Shown here piece by piece: positions 11,655-22,799 of a DNA stretch of 64,000 nt. Position numbers and translations under genes: made by a program. Under the pieces are notes generated by a model. That model saw only the letters and a list, made by a program, of their open reading frames with translations. It had not been told where the DNA came from and searched no databases. Within the stretch, counting starts at the first letter, position 1. Each line of letters opens with the position of its first letter. Source of the stretch: Erinaceus europaeus (taxonomy: Eukaryota; Chordata; Mammalia; Eulipotyphla; Erinaceidae); NCBI RefSeq assembly GCF_950295315.1, contig NC_080181.1:4838726-4902725 (forward strand), in the 5' to 3' direction.

Positions 11655-12616
11655 AGCAGCCTCCAGCTCTTGAAAAAACCATTTCTCAGACACATATGCA
11701 AAATGAAGGCTATCTGATAGGGTCTACCAGGGAATGTGGATGTCCTAAGCTGAAAACTAGGGAAGTCTTATTTCCTCCTGCCTTGAGATTGTTCTCTTCC
11801 CCGTTCTGTTAGGAAAGTGACAGACTGGAGGTGGTACAAGCATCTTGTCGCCATATAAATTCAAGTTAGAAGGTGCCTTGGACATGTGTATCTTTCTGGA
11901 ACCTGGGCTGACTACAAAATGTGCCCCACATTTGTAAGGAAACCCTGTGCTGCTGTCAGAGGAAGAGCTTTGTCACCACATCATCTTATCAACTCAAACT
12001 TCATAAAGATGTGCAATCAAGGGAAAGGTCACCTTTAACATAAGAGGCAAGTGAACACTGCTATCTCCTGAGTTTTTCAGGAGACTGAATTCTCATACAG
12101 AAGGGTCTGTGTTTGCAGGGTGTGACTTAGTGTGTGTGGGCTTATGTCTGTGTGTCATTAAGCCACACATCTTAAGAGTCACCGAGCCATGTGCCTTCCC
12201 ATTTTCAAGTTCTCTGGTTAAACTCACAAATCCAGTCACATACTAGAGATTTAAAAACATTGTGACTCTAGGATACATGGCCTGCTCATCATGCAAGATC
12301 CAACCAACCTACGAGAAGGCCACTCACTGAGCACAAGCCACCCAGCAGCACAGCTAGTTAACGACACACTCCCCATTCTGCAGGCTCCCTTTCTGCCCAT
12401 CTTCAACAGTCACTTTCCAGATGAACTTGGGGGCAGAAAGACAAAGGAGACCCCTGATGTCACTGAGAAACAGTGAGGTGAGGAGGGAGGGACCACTGGG
12501 ACAGCAGTGAGGCAGAGGAGGGGCTTTGTGTAGGAGCCATAAGACTGTCATAAAATGCTGGGCACACGGGGGGCAGAGGGGACAGGAGGCCCTTTCACAC
12601 TGCAGCATGAGCATAT
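11655..12616. other. Unique intergenic sequence
   Basis: No repeat or coding exon recognised in about 960 bp. Confidence 0.5.
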
Positions 12617-12826
12617 GCCCTGGGTGTTCCAGGACCCCCATCCCAGCCCCAGAGCCAAAGGCGACAGTGCCCTGGGTGTTCCAGGACCCCCTGTCCCAGC
12701 CCCAGGGCCAAAGGCGACAGTGCCCTGGGTGTTCCAGGACCCCCTGTCCCAGCCCCAGGGCCAAAGGCGACAGTGCCCTGGGTGGTCTGGGACTCCCTGT
12801 CCCAGCTCCAAGGCCAATGGTGCTCT
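12617..12826 (+). repeat. Minisatellite, 52-53-bp unit, four copies
   Basis: Units start GCCCTGGGTGTTCCAGGACC at 12617, 12669, 12722 and 12775. Units 2 and 3 are nearly identical, unit 1 is one base shorter and unit 4 is clearly diverged. Because 52/53 is not a multiple of three, the overlapping ORFs change frame between units and are not genes. Confidence 0.96.
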
Positions 12827-13085
12827 CTGCACTTGTTGCAAAGTCTCAGCACAGCTCAGTTGATGTCCAGGAAGACACACATGCTCCTCATCAATTCTAC
12901 CTAACATTTCAGCTGCTAATCTCCAAATCTTAAGTTGCATTTTGGTCCATGGGCTTACTCTGGTGGCTACTTTGTGCTTCAGTAGTCAAGAGGAATAGTG
13001 GTAGGCCTAGAGGCAGAAAACCTGGTTGAAAGCTGTGCTTAGTTACAGACCTCACTGTAGTGTTGGGAATGTCAGATCTGCAAAC

Positions 13086-14372
13086 CTAAACTAGGGCAAA
13101 ATATATACCTGAAAGCAAAAATACACAATAGTCTACAGTGAGTCGGTATAAAGTTCCTAATGAAGTAGTATCTAATTAGACTTTGATACCTTCCTCAGCT
13201 ACTTCCTATTATAGTTCTCTCACTCACTCCAAAGCTATCCTTATCAAAGCAAGGACTGCAAAAGCTGAATAAAGGCAAGAGACTGGCATACTTTAACAAT
13301 GACTCTTTAGTCACTAGCAGGCCACCCCATCAGCTGGGGCCCTAGTCGGAGAGTCCTGAGATTCCCAAACAGACATGACGGGCCTAGACCTCAAATAAAT
13401 CCCTCTCTCCATTGTTACCGGTCATCTCTACCAGGAACAACAAAATAGACCCTTGTAGGCCCCCCCCCCCATAGGGCCTTGTCCTCAACTTGGATCAACA
13501 ATGGTAGAGAATGTTCCATCCTCCGAAGGGAGGCTGGACAACATACTCTATGCTACACCTGAGGAAGATGGGTCCTTATATTGGGGCAGCTTGGAATGTT
13601 CCTACTGATGACAACAGAATGTGAGCTCAGATCTATAGGGATACAGAGGTCACATAGGCTCCTAAGCTGAATATGGGCCCCAGATCACATCAAATCGATG
13701 GGGTTTACAGTCAACAATATTTATATTCCTTTCCCATATTAGGGAGCTACTCTCTTCACTGATCCAGCTTTCTGGTCCTTTTTCCAGCCATGACATCATC
13801 TCCCCAGACAATAACTTGGGACCACCTGCATTTCAGATTTCAGGCTCAGGGAAAAAAAAAAAAACTAGTATAGCTACAGGCCCTTTGAAATATAACTAAA
13901 ATATGCCTAATAACTATCTACAAAATGGGGGACCCCTCAACACTTCATCTGCACTATTCCAGCCTTTACGTCCATGATTGTTCAACAATTTGCTTTGTAT
14001 GTTAACTCCCTTCAGCCACCAGGTTCCAGATGCCAGCATGATGCCAACCAGACTTCCCTGGACAGACAACCCCACCAATGTGTCCTGGAGCTCCGCTTCC
14101 CCAGAGCCCTTCCCCACTAGGGAAAGAGAGAGGCAGGCTGGGAATATGGATAGGCCTGTTCATGCCCATGTTCAGTGGGGAAGCAATTACAGAAGCCAGA
14201 CCTTCCACCTTCTGCATCCCACAATGACCTTGGGTCCATACTCCCAGAGAGATAGAGAATAGGAAAGCTATCAGGGGTGGGGATGGGATACAGAGATCTG
14301 GTGATGGGAATTGTGTGAAGTTGTACCCCTCTTATCCTATGGTTTTGTTAATGTCTCCCTTTTTAAATAAAT
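13086..14372 (+). mobile_element. F element copy 1, 5' truncated
   Basis: About 1.29 kb that matches copies 4 and 6 base by base over long stretches (for example GGCCACCCCATCAGCTGGGG, TGTTCCATCCTCC). It ends GTTTTGTTAATGTCTCC, then AAATAAA. No ORF of note. Family discussed under findings. Confidence 0.9.
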
Positions 14373-14385
14373 TTAAAAATTGTGT

Positions 14386-14538
14386 CATTTTTATTTATCG
14401 GATAGTGACAATTAGAAGTCGTGAGGGAAGAGGAGAGACACCCACAGCACTCACAAAGATGTTCCCCTGCAGCTCAAACCTGGGTCCTTGTGCACTGTGA
14501 CATGTGCACTCAACCAGGTGCGCCACCATCCAGCCCCT
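14386..14538 (-). mobile_element. SINE-D, antisense
   Basis: TTTATTTATCGGATAGTGAC to CCAGGTGCGCCACCATCCAG. It lies directly at the 3' end of F copy 1, in the A-rich tail. Confidence 0.85.
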
Positions 14539-14539
14539 G

Positions 14540-14964
14540 GACTTTTCTTTATTGAAACCTTACTGTCGTAACATGTTGAGCCTGGCTTGTTTTTTTGTCT
14601 GTCTGTTTGCTCGACCCTCTGGACTATCCTTCAGGAAGGGGGGAATTTCCCATTGCTGCTTTGTTCCTGAGAGAAGTGTCACATCCTTGTTGTGTGAGGT
14701 CTGGCAAATGCTTTGCAAAGTGCTGATGAGCTGACTGGAATCAGCTCTGGACACCCGGCTTCCTGGTGGTGCCCATGCATCTGAGCGGGCTGGAGTGCTT
14801 CAGGGTGGCGACTGGCGTCACACAGCAAAGGCAGGGTGGCCCCTACTGGGGTGCTGACTATTCCAGGACCCCAGCTGGCCCATATCCCTGGTCCTTTCAT
14901 TCCAGGTGTGTAGATTTCTGGAGCCCTTCCAACATGGGAGGAAGAACTCTGCAAAGGGCTTGCT
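14540..14964. other. Unique intergenic sequence
   Basis: No repeat or exon recognised. Confidence 0.5.
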
Positions 14965-14965
14965 T

Positions 14966-15286
14966 TTATTATTTATTTGCCTCCAGGATTATCCCTGGGG
15001 CTTGGTGCCAGCACTAGGAATCCACTGCTCCTGGAGGCTATTTTTCCCATTTTGCTGCTCTTGTTGTGGTTGTTATTGCTGTTGTTGTTGGACAGGACAG
15101 AGACATCAAGAGAGATGGGGAAGACAGACAGGGAAAGAGAAAGATAGACACCTACAGACCTACTTCACTGCCTGTGATGCCACTCCCCTGCAGCACGGGA
15201 GCCGGGGGCTGGAACCGGGTTCCTTACGCTGGTCCTTGAGTTTTGCGCCATGTGTGCTTAACCCACTGAGCTACCACCCAGCCCCT
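14966..15286 (-). mobile_element. SINE-A, antisense, full length with 3' extension
   Basis: TTTGCCTCCAGGATTATCCC through TGTTGTTGGACAGGACAGAG to the head complement GCTTAACCCACTGAGCTACC. Confidence 0.92.
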
Positions 15287-16165
15287 GGCTTACTTACTTC
15301 TTACCATGTCAATAGGGGGACTTAACCTGTGCTTTCTAAAGACTCACAGAATTCTTTTGCTTGCATTGTATTCTACTTCTAATGTCTGCCCTGTATTGGG
15401 CGGTTCCACTCTTTGGCATTCTATTATTTTGTGATGGTGGTGGTGGTGGTGAGAGTTAGACAGTTATCCTTTCTGGACTGGTTGCTTGACTTTCTAACCT
15501 TCAGTATCCTGACCTTTACCAGCGGGCCCATCGAGATGCCTCACAGATGGTCAGGAACAGTCCTTAATGAACACTAGCCACCGGGTTGGTGAGGCAGCAA
15601 CGGGGCACAGGGGCACTGGAGCAGCTCTGTGGCAGGGGTTTCTCTGCCCATCTGTCTGTCTACACAGGCATCTGACTAAGTCAGCCTGGAGCTCAGGGAT
15701 CACATTACAAGGCCTGGACATGACAGGAAAACAGTGGGCCTGGAGTTACCACCACCATCGATATTTGTTCTCATGCCAATCTCGGGGGGAAAAGTACAGT
15801 GATCCTAAAAGTCCTTTTTTTTCTTTTCAGAATCCTTGCCTAAAATGGGATTTTTTTTTTTTTAAACACTAAAGAAGACATTTCCCACCAAGACGAATGG
15901 TATAATATTCTTTTCATCATGACATCACGTTTCCTTCTGATTTAGCTGGTAGCTGGTTCTTCAATACATTAGAATCTCTGAGCTTTGTTTACTGTACTTC
16001 AAAAACACAGTGGTGAAAAAAAATGCCTGCTTTGTACCAGGGAGTTTTTTTGTGTTTTTTTTTAAAGTCACAATATGTGCAGGAGATAGTCATTGTGGAA
16101 GCTTTCCAAAAGGGAGAGAGTAATAGCAATATGAAGAACTATCAGTATTAACTCAGTGAAGCTTG
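15287..16165. other. Unique intergenic sequence
   Basis: Includes a (GGT)6-like run at 15436-15452 and poly-T at 15847-15860. No gene seen. Confidence 0.5.
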
Positions 16166-16174
16166 CTGTTTTAA

Positions 16175-16330
16175 CTGCAGGAGAGGCTGGGAGACAGCCC
16201 ACTGGGTGCCTGGGTCCAGCTCCCTGCACCACGACAGCACCTCCTACAGCACCAGGGGCAGCTCCACGAATGGAGCGTTGCTGTGGTCTCTCTTCTCCTC
16301 CCTCTGAAATATGAAGGAAAGAAAAACTAG
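16175..16330 (+). mobile_element. Diverged tRNA-like SINE
   Basis: GAGGCTGGGAGACAGCCCAC head and GGTCTCTCTTCTCCTCCCTC tract suggest an old SINE-E-like copy. Confidence 0.4.
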
Positions 16331-16625
16331 TGCACAAGGGGGCAGAGGGACTGTACAGGCACAGGGCCCCAACAAGCAAAAAGAAAAAGGAAAAAAACAA
16401 AAAAGTGAGCACAACTTGCTAAGTACTGAGCTGTGTGAGCCTTGTCAGACACTCCTTAAAGGTGTCAGGATTTCTTGCTCACCCTGAGACTTAACACCTA
16501 ATAGTTGTCCTGCAGGAAATGCAAAGCAGCAAGACAAGTAGAAGACACAGCTGGAGGGAGGAGGGAGCACCTTCTAAAGCACAGACTATAAATCTCTCCA
16601 ATTCCTGTGATTTGTTTCTATTGCC

Positions 16626-16862
16626 GCTGGGGCTGTCACTGGGGCTCTGTGCCTGTACGATCAATACAGCATTGCTGGTGGCCATATTTTCTCCCTTTTA
16701 TATGACAGGACAGCACGAAGCAGAGGGGAGGGAGACAGAAAGTGAGACACCTGCCACTACTTCATCCCAGCCCAACCTACCCCCAGGTAGAGGGTGAGTG
16801 CCTGAACCCAGGTCCTTGTGAGTGTGGTGTGTGCACCCAACAGGACATGCCACCACCCTGAC
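16626..16862 (-). mobile_element. SINE-A/D hybrid, antisense
   Basis: CACTGGGGCTCTGTGCCTGT of the 3' extension, TC tract complement and CCTGAACCCAGGTCCTTGTG of the head. Confidence 0.75.
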
Positions 16863-17079
16863 ATCCCTGATATTTATAAAGTCTTACTTAAGCTAAGAAT
16901 CTTATTTACTTTCTCCATAAAGCCCTACAGCATGTCGTGTGATAGTGGAGTCAGGATTGTTCCGGAGAAGGAAGCTTGTCTAGAGGTATTTGCAGTTGTA
17001 GCTGTCAGTGAAGACTGTCCCTTGGGGCTTTGTTTTATTCGGCAAGGAACTGGGCCCTGAGGCACACAGGTACACACGT

Positions 17080-17086
<7 letters not shown>

Positions 17087-17121
<35 letters not shown>
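17087..17121 (+). repeat. (CA)n microsatellite
   Basis: Uninterrupted CA dinucleotides, 17 or more units. Confidence 0.97.
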
Positions 17122-17123
<2 letters not shown>

Positions 17124-17321
17124 CTCACTGTCCACAGAGTTCCCCGATGCTGCCACAAGCCCTGTGAAGTGCTAGGGCTTGAATTCAGAACCTCAAGGGC
17201 AGGGACACATGTCTTTACTGGATGAGCTGCCTCTCAACCCTTATCTTTTGTGTCAGGAACTTGAAGCCAATCCTTGGGTCACAGATAAGAAACCTATGGA
17301 CTTACTGGCCTATCGACCTCT

Positions 17322-17384
17322 GGGTGTGTGTGTGTATATGTACATATATATGTATGTATAAATATATATTTGTGTGTATATTAA
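17322..17384 (+). repeat. TG/TA-rich simple sequence
   Basis: GTGTGTGTGTGTATATGTAC followed by ATATATATGTATGTATAAAT. Confidence 0.85.
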
Positions 17385-17424
17385 TATTTTTTATTTTTAA
17401 TTTTTTAAACATTTTATTTTTTTA

Positions 17425-17585
17425 TACATTTTTTTCTTTTGTTGCCTTTGCTGTTTTTTTTTGTTGTTGTTGTATTGTTGTTGTTGTTATTGATGTCATT
17501 GTTAGGACAGAGAGAAATGGAGAGAGATGAGGGAGACAGAGAAGGAGAAAGATGGACACCTGCAGACCCAGGGACACCCGACTCC
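17425..17585 (-). mobile_element. SINE-A, antisense, head mostly deleted
   Basis: TTTTCTTTTGTTGCCTTTGC, TTGTTAGGACAGAGAGAAAT, TC tract, then directly GGACACCCGACTCCC, so the central head including the B box is deleted. Confidence 0.8.
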
Positions 17586-17587
17586 CT

Positions 17588-17776
17588 ATTTTTATTTATT
17601 TATTTATTGTTGGATAGAGGTGGAAATTGAAAGGGAAGGAAGAAAGAGAGAGGGAGAGAGAGAGAGAGAGAGAGAGACAGGCACCTATAGAAATGCTTGA
17701 CCACTTGTGAAGCTTTCCCTATGCAAGTAGAGACCAGGGGCTTGAATCTGTGTCCTTGCACACCACCCGGCCCTGT
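17588..17776 (-). mobile_element. SINE-D, antisense
   Basis: TTATTTATTTATTGTTGGATAG, a (GA)n tract and CTTGTGAAGCTTTCCC; the A-box end is shortened. Confidence 0.85.
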
Positions 17777-17829
17777 CACTTTTTTTAAGCAGGCTTAAGT
17801 GCTATAGTTACATTTAAAAAGACAAGAAA

Positions 17830-17966
17830 AGGGTGGGGGTAGACAGTACAATGCTTATGCAAAGAGACTCTCCTGCCTGAAGCTCCAGAGTCCCAGGTTC
17901 AATCCCCTGAACCACCACAAACCAGAGCTGAGCAGTGCTCTGGTAAAACAACAACAACAAAAAAAA
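17830..17966 (+). mobile_element. SINE-C
   Basis: GCTTATGCAAAGAGACTCTC, B box GGTTCAATCCCC, GAGCTGAGCAGTGCTCTGGT and poly-A. Confidence 0.9.
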
Positions 17967-18344
17967 TGGTTAATTTTTTTTTTTTAAAGAAAGGAAAGTA
18001 TACTGGGTTTTTGGAAAAATGCATAGAAAAAAAAAGGTTAGTTTGACTGTGGAAAGGACGTGTAGAAATGACCAGGGTGTCTGAAGGTAGCTTGCCCGGC
18101 AGAGCACGGGAGTCTGAGCTCTGCGTCACTGTGTCACAGTGCTGCCGGGTTCTCACCTTCTCTCTCTCTCTACTCTCTGTCTCCTGCCCTCTATTCTGAA
18201 GGGCAAAAATGCTGCCAGCAGCAGCGCAGTGGTACAAGCACTGAGCCACAGCAAACACCCTGGCAGCAAGAGCTTATGCCTGTGTGTGGAAGGAAGGCAC
18301 AACAGCAGTAGGAACGCTTGCCATAGCAGTGCTCCAAATGGCTG

Positions 18345-18621
18345 GGCTGGGCTGGGTAGTAGTCCACTCAGTAGTGGGCACACATTTTCATATGTGAGGA
18401 CCTGGGTTCAAATCCCTGAACAGTGAAGCAGGGATGCAGATGTGTCTGTTTCTCTCTCCCTCTCTAGACTCTTGTCTTCTCAATTTCTCTCTTCCTCACA
18501 GAAGGAAGGAAGGGTAGAAGGAGAGAAGGAAGGAAAAATAAAGACAAGAAACGGCCACCAAGATTGGTGGCTTTGCTCTGCAAGCCCTGAGCCACTGTTA
18601 TAACCCTGGTGGCAATAAACA
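18345..18621 (+). mobile_element. SINE-D-like with 3' extension
   Basis: GACCTGGGTTCAAATCCC B box, TC tract, GGAA repeats and a tail ACCCTGGTGGCAATAAAC. Confidence 0.7.
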
Positions 18622-18986
18622 AACAGAACATTCAAGCTTTTTATTAGTGACTTAATACTGATTCATAGACGTATGAGATGACGGGTATAACTCCACACCA
18701 TCCCACCACGAGAGTTCTGTCTCCATTCCCTCCCTCTGGAAACTGCAGTGGTCCTCCCAAGGTCACAGACATGGTTGACTATAATTTCCATAACTATCTG
18801 TATCTATAGATACTTGCCCATCTTCCTATGGCCCCTTAGTCATTCCTACAGCTATTACTACTTCTGAATGTCCTTCTTTCCTTCCTTTTCTTTCCCCCCT
18901 TTTTTCTCTCTGGGTCCTGATGACTAGCCCTCTAGTCATCTTCCCCTAACATTTCTCCTCCTCTGGGAGTATGGATCAAAATTCTT
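18622..18986 (-). mobile_element. F element copy 2 (part 1), antisense variant
   Basis: GGGTATAACTCCACACCATCCC is the complement of the F 3' end; GGGAGTATGGATCAAAATTC is a variant of the F segment ending CCATGCTCCC. An internal segment differs from other copies, so this is a separate subfamily. It resumes at 19284 after a SINE. Confidence 0.75.
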
Positions 18987-19283
18987 TTTTTTTTTTAAAT
19001 ATTTTATTTATTTTCTCTTTTGTTGTCCTTGTTGTTTTTCATTGTTGCTGTAGTTATTATTGTTATTGATGTTGTCATTGTTAGATAGGACAGAGAAAAA
19101 TGGAGAGAGGAGGGGAAGACAGAGAAGGAGAGAGAAAGACAGACACCTGCAGACCCGCTTCACCGCCTGTGAAGCGACTCCCCTGCAGGTGGGGAGCCGG
19201 GGGCTCAAACCAGGATCCTTATGCCGGTCCATGCGCTTTGCGCCACCTGCGCTTAACCCGCTGAGCTACAGCCCGACTCCCCA
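18987..19283 (-). mobile_element. SINE-A inserted in F copy 2
   Basis: Complete antisense element from TTTATTTTCTCTTTTGTTG to GAGCTACAGCCCGACTCC, with a perfect 13-bp duplication GATCAAAATTCTT at 18974-18986 and 19284-19296. Confidence 0.95.
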
Positions 19284-19325
19284 GATCAAAATTCTTTATG
19301 GGGTATGGAAAATGGATAAACAAAA
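19284..19325 (-). mobile_element. F element copy 2 (part 2)
   Basis: Continues GATCAAAATTCTTTATGGGG after the SINE, then ends in TATGGAAAATGG. Confidence 0.6.
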
Positions 19326-19645
19326 ATTTTTTTAAAAGTCCACACAGAAAAATATAGTAGCTCAAAGCACAAATGAAAACAGTGACTTTCTAATTAATAC
19401 AGTATGCACTGTCACAATCTACAATTGAAACTCATAATTAATTTTGACTTAATAAAGTAAGCTTTCACACATCTGAAACAGCTTATCCTTGAGGTGGTTT
19501 GAAGCCACTGGCTTGTTATTCTGAGCAGTTAAAACAATGGGATTGCCTGACTATAGCTGAGAATAATTAAAATATAAATTGACATTTTGCAATGTGATGT
19601 GAAATTCAATTTTAAGGATGCAATAATATAAAAAGCATTTTTTAG

Positions 19646-19996
19646 GCTTTGTATGTTAACTCTCTTTTCAGATGCTAGCAGGATGCAACCAGACTTCCCT
19701 GGACAGACAATCCCACCAATGTGCCTTGGAGCTCTGCCCCCACTATGGAAAGAGAGAGAGGCTAGGAGTATGGATCGACCTGTCAACACCCATGCTCAGC
19801 GGGGAAGCAATTACAGAAGCCAGACCTTCCACCTTCTGCATCCCACAATGACCCTGGGTCCATGCTCCCAGAGGGATAGAGAATGGGAAAGCTATCAGGG
19901 GAGGGGATGGGTATTGAGGTCTGGTGGTGGGAATTGTGCGAAGCTGTACCCCTCTTATCCTGTGGTTTTGTCAATGTTTCCTTTTTATAAATAATT
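19646..19996 (+). mobile_element. F element copy 3, strongly 5' truncated
   Basis: Only the last 350 bp of F: from CTTTGTATGTTAACTCTC to GTTTTGTCAATGTTTCC and an A-rich tail. The shared 3' end and variable 5' end are typical for target-primed reverse transcription. Confidence 0.9.
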
Positions 19997-20201
19997 TTTT
20001 TTGAAAAGCATGTTTTTTCAGAGCCATGGTTTTACTAAAGAGAAAAAGGAAATTAAAAGCAACTTTGTTTTTATATACCAAACACCAATTGCTTTTTGAT
20101 AGTTAGAACTTACTGAAAATAAAAAGAGGAAACAAGAAAAAAATAGAAAAAAAAGAAAAGAACTTACTGAAGATGGAATAGAGCAAGAAATGAGGTTTAG
20201 G

Positions 20202-20376
20202 GTTGGGAAGATAGCTCAGCAGCTAAGATACACCATCCTACAAAGTGGAAGGTCAGGAGTTCAACCCCTGACACCACAGGAAAGTGTCACAGATTCTATC
20301 AAAGGGACTCCAATGGATGGCTGAATGGTGTTTTGGTCTGTTTCTTCCCACCCTCTCTCCTGAAAATACAGAATAA
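20202..20376 (+). mobile_element. Diverged tRNA-like SINE
   Basis: GGGAAGATAGCTCAGCAGCT A-box half and GGAGTTCAACCCCTGACACC B box. Confidence 0.65.
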
Positions 20377-20379
20377 AAG

Positions 20380-20463
20380 CTGTGCTGGGGAGGTAGTTCA
20401 GTGGCATCATTCATATGCAAGACCCTGGGTTTGTTCCTGGCTTTGCATTAAAAAAAAAAAAAA
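20380..20463 (+). mobile_element. SINE-E-like, short
   Basis: GGGGAGGTAGTTCAGTGGCA, diverged B box and 13-A tail. Confidence 0.65.
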
Positions 20464-20465
20464 GG

Positions 20466-20590
20466 TTTATTATGCACAAGGACCCAGGTTCAAGCCTCCA
20501 GTCCCCACTTGTGTGTGTGTGTGCAGGCGAAGTTTCATGAGTAAAGCAGTGCTGCAGGCCTCCATCTCCCTCTCTCCAAATAAATAACTG
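20466..20590 (+). mobile_element. SINE-D, 5' truncated
   Basis: ACAAGGACCCAGGTTCAAGC, a short GT run replacing the CTGCAGG box, and AAATAAATAA tail. Confidence 0.75.
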
Positions 20591-20943
20591 GTTTAATGCA
20601 GTGAAAATACCACACATCAAAGTAGCAATATTTTAAGAGTCACTGGTATTTATTATCAACAAGAGCTAGCCAGTGTTTTAACTGAGCAAGTAAACCAGTG
20701 TATGTCAGTGTCCTGGACTGAACCTGGGGCCTCTGGGCCCTCGGGCTTGGAAGTCCCGTGCTGCAAATGCTTCACTGTCTCCAATTCTGACGTATTCTGT
20801 ATGTAGCACAAATTACTTCAGACTACTGATATGTTGAGAAAATAAAAAGACTGAATATTTCTTTTTTTCAGAAATTACATAGAAACATTCAGGTTCACAC
20901 TGCATGAGGTTAAACAAAGACATTAACTCACAGTAATGTCACT

Positions 20944-21221
20944 GGGAGTCAGGTGGTAGTGCAACAGGTTAAGCACAAATGGCGCAAAGCGCAAGGACCA
21001 GCTTAAGGATCCTGGTTCAAGGCCCCGGCTCCCCACCTGCAGGGGAGTCGCTTTACAGGCGGTGAAGCAGGTCTGCAGGTGTCTATCTTTCTCTCCTCCT
21101 CTCTGTCTTCCCCTCCTCTTTCCATTTCTCTCTGTCCTATCCAACAACGACAACAACAATAATAGCTACAACAATGAAACAACAAGGGCAACAAAAGGGA
21201 ATAAATAAATATTTTTTAAAA
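20944..21221 (+). mobile_element. SINE-A, full length
   Basis: GGGAGTCAGGTGGTAGTGCA head to AATAAATAAATATTTTTTAAAA. Perfect 9-bp duplication AATGTCACT at 20935-20943 and 21222-21230. Confidence 0.93.
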
Positions 21222-21247
21222 AATGTCACTATAAACCTCACTATAAA

Positions 21248-21345
21248 CTTTTTTTTTTTAACCAGTGCACTGCTCAGCTCTGACTTACGGTGAATGGGGG
21301 AATTGAACCTGGGACTTTGGAGCCTCAGGCATGAATCTGTCCTTA
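21248..21345 (-). mobile_element. SINE-C, antisense
   Basis: Poly-T, CAGTGCACTGCTCAGCTCTG and complementary B box GGAATTGAACCTGGGAC; the head is truncated at CAGGCATGAA. Confidence 0.85.
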
Positions 21346-21529
21346 GTTCTCGAAATAAAGCATATTTGTGGCTAAGTGAAATAAATCACCAGACAAGGAT
21401 ACAGAGAATCCAGTCCAGTTTAGACAGCCAATGCTGACAGGTAGAAGTTATCTCTTCCTGTCTCCGGGCACCTCCAGACATATTTTCTTTTCTTTCTCTC
21501 TCTCTGTTTTTTAAATAATATTTTCTTTT

Positions 21530-21640
21530 AAAAAAAATTCCTTACTTAATTTGACAGGACAGAGAGGAATTGAGAAGGAAGTTGGGATAGAAAGGGACAG
21601 AGGGACACCTGCAATCCTGCTTTACCTGAGGCACACATAA
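21530..21640 (-). mobile_element. SINE-D fragment, antisense
   Basis: TTTGACAGGACAGAGAGGAAT and GGGACACCTGCAATCCTGC. Confidence 0.6.
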
Positions 21641-21699
21641 AAAGGCTTTGCTTAAAATTGTACATAGTGTTTGAATGTAATAATTACATTTTGTCACAA

Positions 21700-21925
21700 G
21701 ATTTCTGCTGGAGTTTGGCACCTCTGACAATTCCACTGCTCCTGGTGGCCATTTTACTTCTAACTTTTGAAATAAATGTGAGCATCAGAGAACAGTGGGG
21801 TGGGCTGGGAGGAGAAACAGAGAGGAGAGACACACCGGCAGCTATGTTTCAGGGCTCGTGAAGCTTCCCCACTGCAGGTGAGGACTGAGGGTCTGCACCT
21901 GGGTCCTCACACATTTGCTGGGACC
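21700..21925 (-). mobile_element. SINE-A/D, antisense, diverged
   Basis: ATTCCACTGCTCCTGGTGGC (3' extension), GAGAGACACACCGGCAGC, and GTCTGCACCTGGGTCCTC of the head. Confidence 0.7.
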
Positions 21926-21964
21926 CGCACAACAACTCCATTGTGGCTGGTAGAGTTTTGAAAA

Positions 21965-22200
21965 TCCTTTTTATTTTGATAGAGAGAGACAGAGACAGAG
22001 GTAGAGAGCTACAGACATAGTGGTCCACAAGTCCCCCAGCTCCCCACCTACAGGGGGATGCTTCTTTCCCTTCCTATCCGCCCCTTTCTCAATTTCTCTG
22101 GGTCCTACCCAAGAAAATGGAAAAAATGGCCACCAGGAGCCATGGGTTTGTAGAGCCAGCACTGACAGAGATGACCCTGGAGGGAGGGGAGGGGAAGGGG
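21965..22200 (+). mobile_element. Composite SINE fragment
   Basis: CCCCAGCTCCCCACCTACAG, TC tract, then GGCCACCAGGAGCCATGGGT and a tail ACCCTGGAGG. The part before 22020 reads as an antisense TC tract, so two fragments are joined. Confidence 0.5.
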
Positions 22201-22217
22201 GGAAAGATGAGAGTGAC

Positions 22218-22350
22218 GGTCCAGGAAGTGCTTCAATGGATAAAGCCTTGGATTTTAAAGCATGAGGTTCTGAGTTCAATCCTTGGCAGCACATGCACCA
22301 GAGTGATGTCTGGTTCTTTATCTTTCTCATTAAAAAATATTTTTAAAGAT
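22218..22350 (+). mobile_element. SINE-E
   Basis: GGTCCAGGAAGTGCTTCAAT head, B box GAGTTCAATCCTTGGCAGCA and TTCTCATTAAAAAATATTT tail. Confidence 0.9.
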
Positions 22351-22362
22351 ATATATATGGAG

Positions 22363-22395
<33 letters not shown>

Positions 22396-22597
22396 GACAC
22401 AAACACACACACACACAGACACAAACACACACACGCACACACACACGCAGACACAAACACACACACACGCAGACACAAACACACACACACACAGACAGAC
22501 ACACACACAGACAGACACACACACAGACAGACACACACACAGACAGACACACACACAGACAGACACACACACAGACAGACACACACACACACACACC
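22363..22597 (+). repeat. CA/CAGA compound microsatellite
   Basis: (CA)n, then CAGACACAAACACACA units, then six copies of ACACACACAGACAGAC (16 bp, about 22489-22585). It directly follows the A-rich tail of the SINE-E. Confidence 0.96.
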
Positions 22598-22712
22598 GTT
22601 TGTGAAGCCCTTCACCCCAGCAGGGACCAGGGGCTTGAACCTATGCTCTATGCCCTATGCCCTCATAGACAGTAATGTCTGTACATTACTGTCTGAACCA
22701 CTATCCAGCAAA
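22598..22712 (-). mobile_element. SINE-D, antisense, head part
   Basis: GTTTGTGAAGCCCTTCACCC, GGGGCTTGAACCTATGC; the TC-tract part has been replaced by the preceding microsatellite. Confidence 0.6.
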
Positions 22713-22799
22713 TACAAAAATTTCATTTTCTTCAATATTTAAAGACTATTGAAGAAAAGGTCAAAATAAATAAACAAATCTTCCCCCCAAAAAGAAAAG

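Noticed and set aside
12354..12940. Overlapping ORFs of 85-136 codons on both strands
   Set aside because: They result from the 52/53-bp minisatellite.
22363..22597. CRISPR-like regular spacing
   Set aside because: The 16-bp units have no unique spacers and the genome is mammalian; it is a microsatellite.
22117..22605. 162-codon ORF and antisense Cys/Val ORFs
   Set aside because: Produced by the CA/CAGA microsatellite and flanking SINE-E.
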